A stretch of 11,537 bases of DNA, taken from the NCBI GenBank assembly GCA_030017935.1, contig JASEGF010000032.1, positions 1 through 11,537 on the forward strand, written 5' to 3'. The stretch is from Bacteroidales bacterium (GTDB lineage Bacteria; Bacteroidota; Bacteroidia; Bacteroidales; DTU049). Shown one piece after another: positions 5,484 through 11,537 of the stretch. The notes below the pieces were generated by a model, which ran no database searches, was not told the origin of the DNA, and worked only from the letters and a program-made list of their open reading frames with translations. Made by a program: the position numbers and the translations under genes. The first letter of the stretch is position 1; each line of letters opens with the position of its first letter.

Positions 5484-6956
5484 ATGAAAAAAGCTATAAC
5501 ACCGAGAAATGAGGACTATTCTCAATGGTATTTAGATATTATAGAGCATGCAAATTTAGCAGAAAATTCAGTTGTGAGAGGTTGTATGGTGATAAAACCT
5601 TATGGATTTACTTTATGGGAAAACATACAATCTGCTCTAGATAAAATGTTTAAAGATACGGGACATACCAATGCATATTTTCCTATATTCATTCCTAAAT
5701 CATTTTTTAGTCGAGAAGCAGAGCATGTAGAGGGCTTTGCTAGTGAATGTGCTATAGTTACTCATTACAGATTAAAGAAAGATCCTAATTCACGTGGACT
5801 GATAGTAGATGAAGCTGCTAAATTAGAAGAAGAGCTAGTAGTGCGTCCTACCTCAGAGACAATAATTTGGAGTACATATAAAAATTGGATTCAGTCATAT
5901 CGAGATTTACCATTACTAATCAATCAGTGGGCAAATGTAGTAAGATGGGAGATGCGTACTAGATTATTCTTGCGAACAACTGAATTTCTATGGCAAGAAG
6001 GACATACCGCTCATGCTACTAGGCAAGAGGCTATTGAAGAAGCTGAACGTATGCTAAATATTTATGCAAAATTTGCTGAAGATTACATGGCTATACCAGT
6101 AATAAAAGGTGTAAAAACTCCTAATGAACGCTTCGCAGGTGCAGAAGACACCTATTGTATAGAAGCCATGATGCAAGATGGTAAAGCTCTACAAGCTGGA
6201 ACTAGTCATTTTTTAGGACAAAATTTTGCAAAAGCATTTGATGTGAAATTTCTTAATCGTAATAATGAATTAGAATATGTGTGGGCTACTAGCTGGGGAG
6301 TTTCTACTAGATTAATAGGAGCCATTATAATGACTCATAGTGATGACAAAGGGCTAGTATTGCCACCGCGATTAGCTCCTACTCAAGTAATTTTAATACC
6401 TATTTTCAAAACTGAGGAAGAAAAATCATTAGTATTAGAAAAATTAAATAATATCAAAAATCAATTATTAAATAATGGCATTAGAGTGAAACTGGATGAT
6501 AGCGATGATAACTCGCCCGGATGGAAATTTGCAGAATGGGAAATGCGCGGAGTACCTCTCAGGCTAGCTTTAGGTCCTAAAGATTTAGCGAATAACACTA
6601 TAGAATATGCTCGTCGTGATACTGGTGAAAAACAAAGCTTATCACAGGAAAATATTGTTGACAATGTTAAAAATTATCTTGAAAACATTCAACAAAATCT
6701 ATATAATAAAGCACTTGCCTTTAGAGAATCTCACACTTTTGATGCTAACAATTGGGATGAATTTGTTGAAAAAATCGAAAATGGCAATTTCGTGTGGGCA
6801 CATTGGGATGGCACTACCGAAACAGAATTAAAAATCAAAGAACTTACTAAAGCTACTATCAGACTAATACCATTAGATATAAAATCAGAAAATGGCACTT
6901 GCATACTTACAGGTAATCCATCTAAACATAGAGTCCTTTTTGCCAGAGCTTACTAG
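5484..6956 (+). CDS. proS: prolyl-tRNA synthetase, archaeal/eukaryotic type
   Basis: ProRS attaches proline to tRNA-Pro in the cytoplasm. The 490-residue protein is the shorter archaeal/eukaryotic-type form and lacks the editing insertion of the E. coli enzyme. It opens with DYSQWYLDII (11-20). Substrate-site segments include RPTSET (121-126), motif 2 RWEMRTRLFLRTTEFLWQEG (154-173), GTSHFLGQNF (239-248), and motif 3 near WGVSTRLIGA (271-280) and LVLPPRLAP (291-299). The anticodon-binding domain covers about 300-405. The C-terminal domain ends HRVLFARAY with the terminal tyrosine typical of this type. The fold's zinc-binding domain usually has four cysteines, but I see only C473 in the relevant region, so zinc binding is probably lost, which I believe is common in Bacteroidota. 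The gene has its own promoter and a strong terminator, so it is likely monocistronic. Confidence 0.97.
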   Translation: MKKAITPRNEDYSQWYLDIIEHANLAENSVVRGCMVIKPYGFTLWENIQSALDKMFKDTGHTNAYFPIFIPKSFFSREAEHVEGFASECAIVTHYRLKKDPNSRGLIVDEAAKLEEELVVRPTSETIIWSTYKNWIQSYRDLPLLINQWANVVRWEMRTRLFLRTTEFLWQEGHTAHATRQEAIEEAERMLNIYAKFAEDYMAIPVIKGVKTPNERFAGAEDTYCIEAMMQDGKALQAGTSHFLGQNFAKAFDVKFLNRNNELEYVWATSWGVSTRLIGAIIMTHSDDKGLVLPPRLAPTQVILIPIFKTEEEKSLVLEKLNNIKNQLLNNGIRVKLDDSDDNSPGWKFAEWEMRGVPLRLALGPKDLANNTIEYARRDTGEKQSLSQENIVDNVKNYLENIQQNLYNKALAFRESHTFDANNWDEFVEKIENGNFVWAHWDGTTETELKIKELTKATIRLIPLDIKSENGTCILTGNPSKHRVLFARAY

Positions 6957-6985
6957 ATGGGTATAAAATTAGAGTGAGAATAGTT

Positions 6986-7027
6986 TATCAATAAAAAAAG
7001 GGCATCGTTGCCCTTTTTTTATTGATA
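6986..7027. terminator. strong bidirectional rho-independent terminator
   Basis: Positions 6986-7004 and 7009-7027 form a perfect 19-bp inverted repeat with the loop TCGT. The core is GGGCA/TGCCC flanked by seven A residues on one side and seven T residues on the other, so each strand has a GC-rich stem followed by a T-run. It sits between proS (stop at 6956) and the convergent antiporter gene (stop at 7037), and would end transcription from both. Confidence 0.93.
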
Positions 7028-7036
7028 TATTAAATT

Positions 7037-8344
7037 TTATATAAATATTAATTGTGTAATTATATAAATTGGCAATAGCACTATTAATGAAAACTTAAAC
7101 ATATAGCCAAAGAAGCTGGGTAATTTGATTTTGTTTTCTTCAGCAATAGATTTTACCATGAAATTAGGTCCATTGCCTATATAAGTCATAGAACCAAACA
7201 TTACTGAACCAACAGATATAGCAACTAATAGTTCTTCGGAAATGCCAGCAACCAAAGTGCCCTGATGAGCACTAGCAAGGCCATATGCTAATTGATAAAA
7301 TGAAATAGCAGTAGGTGCATTATCTAAAAATCCACTTAAAGCACCTGTAGCATAATAGAATTGCCATGGTTGAGTTAATCCAAATGATGCAGCATTAGAT
7401 TCTAAATACAATAATGCTGGAGTCATAGTAGCAAATATTCCTAAAAACAGGAATGCTACTTCAATGATAGGATGAAAGGTAAAGAAATTATCTTTTCTCA
7501 CTTGTTTTGGAGTGAAATATAATGATAGTAAAGCACACAATATCATTGCACCTTCTCTGATGAAACTTAAATATACATTTTCTTCCATTGCTGGAATATA
7601 GTGTAGATTTAAAAAAGCTACTGATAAAACTACACCTAAAAGAGCCAAGAAATTCAATTTGCCTTCTAATTTTAATGGCTCTTTATTTGTTTTATCAAAT
7701 TCAATGTTTTCAGGAGATTCTTTTTTGTAGTAGTAAGTATCTACTAGGAAATATATAAATAATAATAAAATATTTACAAAAGCCCATTCTTTAGCTAGAT
7801 TAAAAAACCATGTAAAAGGTACTCCACGTAAATAAAGTAAAAATAAAGGAGGGTCACCTAATGGAGTAAGTAAGCCACCGCTGTTAGCTACTATAGCTAT
7901 GAAAAACAATATTGTGTGTGTTTTATATTGTCTTTCTGAAATTGTTTTTATTAATGGCCTTATAAGCAACATTGCTGCACCAGTGGTTCCCATAAACGAC
8001 GCAAGTATAGCTCCTAATGCTAAAAAGATTAAATTATGAGTAGGTTTAGCTTCTATGTCGCCCCTTAAATGTATCCCTCCAGTAATAGTAAATAAAGATC
8101 CTAAAAGTATGATAAATGGAATATAGTCAAAAATTATAGAATGAGCTAAATTAGATGAAAATCCTTGTGCGATTAACCATATTGCAGTAGGTACACCTAA
8201 AAGAAGTGAAATCAGTAATTTATTTTTATTTTTTTCCCACCATGCTGGTAAGGCTAATGGACATATAGCAATAGCTAATAGCATTAGTACAAATGGGATA
8301 ATTGCCCATAATGGAATGTCATAATGAATAATATCTGCTTCCAT
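7037..8344 (-). CDS. Na+/H+ antiporter, NhaD-like (ion transporter superfamily)
   Basis: This inner-membrane transporter of 435 residues is highly hydrophobic, with about eleven or twelve membrane segments by eye. It probably exchanges sodium (or lithium) for protons in pH and salt homeostasis. Family-typical motifs include MGTTGAAMLLIRPLI (118-132), the repeat-loop-like NSGGLLTPLGDPPLF (154-168), SGFLDNAPTAISFYQLA (337-353) and SMTYIGNGPNFMVKSIAE (385-402). These belong to the ArsB/NhaD-related carriers, and in Bacteroidota this subgroup is usually annotated as sodium:proton antiporter. A hydrophilic loop at about 204-228 separates the two halves. It starts 68 nt after the end of the tamL-like gene on the same strand, has a candidate promoter in that gap, and ends at the strong shared terminator. 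The ion is inferred, because related carriers move citrate or arsenite. Confidence 0.85.
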   Translation of the reverse strand: MEADIIHYDIPLWAIIPFVLMLLAIAICPLALPAWWEKNKNKLLISLLLGVPTAIWLIAQGFSSNLAHSIIFDYIPFIILLGSLFTITGGIHLRGDIEAKPTHNLIFLALGAILASFMGTTGAAMLLIRPLIKTISERQYKTHTILFFIAIVANSGGLLTPLGDPPLFLLYLRGVPFTWFFNLAKEWAFVNILLLFIYFLVDTYYYKKESPENIEFDKTNKEPLKLEGKLNFLALLGVVLSVAFLNLHYIPAMEENVYLSFIREGAMILCALLSLYFTPKQVRKDNFFTFHPIIEVAFLFLGIFATMTPALLYLESNAASFGLTQPWQFYYATGALSGFLDNAPTAISFYQLAYGLASAHQGTLVAGISEELLVAISVGSVMFGSMTYIGNGPNFMVKSIAEENKIKLPSFFGYMFKFSLIVLLPIYIITQLIFI

Positions 8345-8364
8345 ATTTTTATTTTTTTGCTTGG

Positions 8365-8372
8365 CAAAATTA
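8365..8372 (-). promoter_or_regulatory. candidate -7 promoter element for the antiporter gene
   Basis: The minus strand reads TAATTTTG inside TATAATTTTG, ending 20 nt before the ATG. It lies in the 68-nt gap after the tamL-like gene, where I see no convincing GC-containing terminator. The antiporter may therefore be read from both this promoter and upstream transcription. No -33 TTG is evident. Confidence 0.45.
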
Positions 8373-8412
8373 TATAAAAAGTTGAATTGCTAAAAAATTT
8401 TTTTTGATTTTT

Positions 8413-10950
8413 TTAAAATGGATAACCTATGCCAAAATTAAAATTCATATTATTCATAGATTCTTTAAATGAATACCATTTGTTATCTATAGGCATAGAA
8501 GGATTATATAAAGGAAATCCAAAATCGAAACGAATAGCAATAATATTAAAATCTAATCTGAGTCCTACTCCAGTACCCACATATAATTGTTTATAAAATT
8601 TATTCCATTCAAATTTACCACCAGGATAAAGAGCATTATTCCTAACAGACCATCCATTACCTAAATCTATAAATAGAGCTAAATTAATAAAATTGTATAC
8701 TTTGAATCGAGTTTCTAGATTTAGTATAGCAGCTATTTCAGAACCACGTTCTATCAAAGAATCTTTATTATTAGTAGAACTATATTCACCTGGACCTATA
8801 GACCTATAAGGCCAAGCACGTATTTCAGATGGACCAGAGATAGAGTATGTCCTCTCAAAAGGCATATACGTACTATTTTTATATGGATAGCCCATACCTA
8901 TAAATGCCCTAATGACAGATAAAACATATTTCTCACCAGGGAAATATATCCTAAAATCAGCATCAGTTCTTATAAATTGAGCATAAGGTATATTCCACAC
9001 TTTTAATGCTCCTATCTGGTCAGTCTTTGGTGGAAATATTTGATAATATAGCCAGAAAATCTCTCCACTAGTTTCTCCATTAAATCTAAAATATAAATAT
9101 GGAGTTCGTTCATTATTTTTTTTCTTATTAGATAAAGTATAGCTGTATCTAGCACCTACAGATAGATAATCTTCGTAGCCATACCTTAATCTGCTAGGGA
9201 GTAGATTTATCACTTCGCTATATGTACTATCTGGGTTTATTTTAATTAAATTAATGTATGGTACTTGAATTTGATGATATTTATACCTGGTCTCATTGAA
9301 TTGCAAATTATAACTAGCTGCGATGAGAGTACGATCATATTGTATTCTTTTTTGGAATAAATAAGATAATTGTATTTGTGTACTAGGTTTAGTATTTACA
9401 GTTGTTTGAATATTTTTGATAAAAGGTATCATTAGCTTTGGGAAAGATAAAGATAAATCTGCTCCGAAATAATAAGCTCTGAAAAGATTATTACTGCTAA
9501 ATAATTGTTCTACTTCTAAGCCACCTTTGGCTTGAAATAATAATACTTCTCCACCATTGAAAATAGATCTATTGAGATAAGAGATAGTAGTATTAACGCC
9601 ATAAATACCACTAGATGTAGTTGTTTCAAAATCAATACCCCATCTTTGTAAATCATATCTATTAATATTTATATTTGTTATTAAAAAATTACTTTGTTTA
9701 GATGAATCTGGTATATATTCTACCTGAGTATTACTAAAAATAGGTATATCCAGCAGCAGTGATTCAGTTCTATAACCTCGTTGTTCGGAATAATATTGAT
9801 TGGGTCTAAGCGTTATCTTACTTTCTATTACTTTTGGTTTAAAATAAAAATTATCTGGATAAACAAAATAAAATGTATCTTTATTAAAATTGGAAACATA
9901 TAATACAGTGTCTAATTTCAACTTTTCTTTACTCAATAATGGATTATATCCCAAATTAACATATATTTTACTGATTTTATATTTTTGAAAAGGTAAAGAA
10001 ATAATTGTATCATTTAGTTTTTTTTGATATGGGAAAATCAAAGTATTAATATGCATTTTATAATTGCTTAATGTAGTATCAGCCTCATATTGAATAAATG
10101 TTTTAGAAAAATTATAATATCCATTATTTCTCAAATGTGTAGCAAGCAAATTTCTATTTTCATCCAATAAATTTTCATCGTAAATAATACCAGCTTTTAA
10201 TGGTAGCTGATCAGCGTAATCTAAAACTGTTAATGCAAAAGAATTATTCAAATATTGCCAATTAATATTATTAATTAAAAAAGCATTGTTATTATTTAAA
10301 GGTTTTACGAATAAATTTTTTAAAATATTTTGTTCAATGCTGGTATCGAGGAAGGTCCAATCTATAGATGATATCATATAAGGTCTACCTAGATCTATTT
10401 CATAGTATAGAGTATATTTATTTTTTCTAGACATTATTAAACTATCAGTAACTTTTGCATAAAAATATCCTTTTGTCATAGCAAATAATTGCATCTGTTC
10501 AGTGGATATTTTTGATATATGAGGATCATAAAATGTAGGAGGTTCACCCACTTGATTTAAAAGATAATTTCTAAAACCTTTATTTAATTTTTTTTGTTCT
10601 CTTTCATAATTTATTTTTTTACCTTTTTCTTTTTTCTTTGCTATTCGTTCATCATATTTTTGCTGTTTTATACTTGATCTATCCTCTAATTTCAGATCTG
10701 CAAAAGCATAAATAGAACTATAAAATCTAAAAACAAAAAGGAATTTTCTATTTGTTTTCAAACGAACAAATGAGTTAAAATCAGATTTATTAATGGTTTG
10801 AAATGTATCTAATGTATCATAATTAATTTTAATTTCATTTTTTATAATAAATTTTTTATCTGGATACATCTTTGGCACACTACAAGAAGTAGCTAAAAGC
10901 ATTATTAATAAAATGAGAGGAATAAAATTTTTATTTTTTAATTTATTCAT
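8413..10950 (-). CDS. tamL: BamA/TamA-family outer-membrane lipoprotein, TamL-like
   Basis: This 845-residue outer-membrane protein belongs to the Omp85 group that helps insert or translocate envelope proteins. It starts with a lipoprotein signal peptide ending LLATSC, with the lipidated cysteine at residue 23. Lipidation separates TamL of Bacteroidota from E. coli TamA. A very basic segment (about 95-126) leads into GEPPTFYD (135-142). POTRA-like repeats fill about 150-400, including the conserved-looking LRNNGYYNF (273-281). A 16-strand-type beta-barrel should cover about 430-845. The barrel-lumen motif appears as IRAWPYRSIGPG (710-721), with alanine where BamA has the glycine of VRGF/Y. 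The protein ends GIGYPF, giving the terminal aromatic residue of a beta-signal. Its ATG lies inside the last codons of the upstream permease gene (8-bp overlap). A TamB partner is not visible in the window, so the exact pathway is inferred. Confidence 0.87.
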   Translation of the reverse strand: MNKLKNKNFIPLILLIMLLATSCSVPKMYPDKKFIIKNEIKINYDTLDTFQTINKSDFNSFVRLKTNRKFLFVFRFYSSIYAFADLKLEDRSSIKQQKYDERIAKKKEKGKKINYEREQKKLNKGFRNYLLNQVGEPPTFYDPHISKISTEQMQLFAMTKGYFYAKVTDSLIMSRKNKYTLYYEIDLGRPYMISSIDWTFLDTSIEQNILKNLFVKPLNNNNAFLINNINWQYLNNSFALTVLDYADQLPLKAGIIYDENLLDENRNLLATHLRNNGYYNFSKTFIQYEADTTLSNYKMHINTLIFPYQKKLNDTIISLPFQKYKISKIYVNLGYNPLLSKEKLKLDTVLYVSNFNKDTFYFVYPDNFYFKPKVIESKITLRPNQYYSEQRGYRTESLLLDIPIFSNTQVEYIPDSSKQSNFLITNININRYDLQRWGIDFETTTSSGIYGVNTTISYLNRSIFNGGEVLLFQAKGGLEVEQLFSSNNLFRAYYFGADLSLSFPKLMIPFIKNIQTTVNTKPSTQIQLSYLFQKRIQYDRTLIAASYNLQFNETRYKYHQIQVPYINLIKINPDSTYSEVINLLPSRLRYGYEDYLSVGARYSYTLSNKKKNNERTPYLYFRFNGETSGEIFWLYYQIFPPKTDQIGALKVWNIPYAQFIRTDADFRIYFPGEKYVLSVIRAFIGMGYPYKNSTYMPFERTYSISGPSEIRAWPYRSIGPGEYSSTNNKDSLIERGSEIAAILNLETRFKVYNFINLALFIDLGNGWSVRNNALYPGGKFEWNKFYKQLYVGTGVGLRLDFNIIAIRFDFGFPLYNPSMPIDNKWYSFKESMNNMNFNFGIGYPF

Positions 10951-11537
10951 AACGAAGAGATTCTATAGGATTTAACTTAGCAGCTCTCGATGCGGGCAAA
11001 AGACCTGCTAAAATACTAACAATCAAACAAATGACCAACCCTAAAATCATCCATGCCCAAGGGAGTACAGTTCCTATTTTTAATAGATATGCGACCATAT
11101 TACCACTCAAGACCCCTAGAATTATTCCCAAGATGCCACCTAATTGTCCTAAGATGATACTCTCAATAAAAAATTGAGTTTTAATATCACTTTTTTTTGC
11201 TCCCAACGCTTTTCTAATGCCGATTTCTTGAGTTCTTTCAGTGACACTTACTAGCAATACATTCATTAAGCCTATAGTAGAACCTAGAAGAGTTATTAAT
11301 CCTAAAACTACAGCAGCACCACTTAGATATTTAATATTATCCATTAATGTATTTACGATGAAATCACTTTTTCGTATTTGGAAATTATCTTTTTGCTTTA
11401 CACTTAATTTTCTACTTTGCCTAAACTGACTTGTAGCAGCATCTATTGCTTCATCCAATTTAGAAGCATCAGGTACCATCACATTAATACGATGTCTGGT
11501 TTCAGCATTAATAAAATATTTTTTTGCGGTTGTGATA
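10943..11537 (-). CDS. ABC transporter permease, MacB/FtsX family (C-terminal part)
   Basis: The last 197 residues are visible, and the frame stays open to the right edge, so the start lies outside. An in-frame GTG at 11482 is not the start, because coding sequence (ending RHRIN) continues upstream of it. Counting from the first visible residue, the tail of the periplasmic domain covers about 1-70. Three membrane segments follow at about 74-96, 125-150 and 160-180. Between the first two lies TERTQEIGIRKALGA (99-113), the cytoplasmic hallmark of MacB-type permeases. The end, PASRAAKLNPIESLRYE, is equally typical. Such permeases act mechanically with an ATPase to move lipoproteins, peptides or small molecules across the envelope. 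The ATPase and the N-terminal half are not visible, so MacB, LolC/E or another FtsX-like role cannot be told apart. Its stop overlaps the start of the tamL-like gene. Confidence 0.92.
   Translation of the reverse strand, partial: ITTAKKYFINAETRHRINVMVPDASKLDEAIDAATSQFRQSRKLSVKQKDNFQIRKSDFIVNTLMDNIKYLSGAAVVLGLITLLGSTIGLMNVLLVSVTERTQEIGIRKALGAKKSDIKTQFFIESIILGQLGGILGIILGVLSGNMVAYLLKIGTVLPWAWMILGLVICLIVSILAGLLPASRAAKLNPIESLRYE

Noticed and set aside
6461..6831. Two short open frames, one on each strand, inside the 3' part of proS
   Set aside because: Both lie wholly within the conserved anticodon-binding and C-terminal regions of proS and have no supporting signals.
6957..6977. Seven-codon frame starting ATG right after the proS stop
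   Set aside because: It is too short, has no context, and ends just before the terminator hairpin. Chance explains it.
8385..8412. A-T run after the tamL-like stop considered as a terminator
   Set aside because: It is only alternating A and T runs with no GC pair in any stem, so I do not call a terminator here.
10568..10668. Lys/Glu-rich stretch in the TamL-like protein considered as a frameshift or inserted repeat
   Set aside because: The frame is intact and a basic segment before GEPP is, as far as I recall, normal in this family.
11241..11429. Open plus-strand frame of 62 codons opposite the ABC permease
   Set aside because: It is antisense to the membrane and periplasmic segments of a recognisable permease, with no independent evidence.
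11480..11482. GTG as the start codon of a short 179-residue permease
   Set aside because: The reading frame stays open upstream to the window edge with plausible coding sequence, and the family is much longer. The gene is cut by the window, not short.

Overview
This is an AT-rich window (roughly 30% G+C by eye) from a bacterium that I place in the phylum Bacteroidota. Four things support this. Several genes are preceded by the Bacteroidota -7 promoter element TAnnTTTG. No start codon has a Shine-Dalgarno sequence. There is a GldA-type ABC ATPase. There is also an outer-membrane lipoprotein of the TamL type ending in the typical GIGYPF. I cannot support a placement below phylum.

Layout from left to right. 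Positions 2-49 look like the last 15 codons of a plus-strand gene that starts outside the window. It converges on a minus-strand gldA-like ATPase gene (310-1212), with an AT-rich hairpin and T-run between them. A tRNA-Cys(GCA) gene (1313-1383) is followed by a plus-strand pair, histidyl-tRNA synthetase (hisS) and a pyrophosphate-type 6-phosphofructokinase, only 5 nt apart. A minus-strand OmpA-family coiled-coil lipoprotein gene (4201-5202) converges on them. It shares a 281-nt divergent intergenic region with a plus-strand archaeal/eukaryotic-type prolyl-tRNA synthetase (proS, 5484-6956). A 19-bp perfect hairpin (6986-7027) lies between proS and a convergent minus-strand NhaD-like Na+/H+ antiporter gene (7037-8344). 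The right end is a minus-strand unit: the C-terminal part of a MacB/FtsX-type ABC permease, running off the window, overlaps by 8 bp the start of a TamL-like BamA/TamA-family outer-membrane lipoprotein gene (8413-10950).

The genes fall into two themes. One is translation and central metabolism: tRNA-Cys, hisS, proS and the phosphofructokinase. The other is the cell envelope: GldA-like ATPase, OmpA-like tether, Na+/H+ antiporter, ABC permease and TamL-like assembly factor. All complete genes look intact. I see no mobile element, CRISPR array, toxin-antitoxin pair or defence cassette.

I do not find a convincing undescribed system. The points most worth a second look are the translationally coupled ABC permease/TamL pair, the nearly leaderless hisS transcript with uniformly short predicted leaders elsewhere, the hisS-pfp pairing, and the long coiled-coil OmpA lipoprotein.
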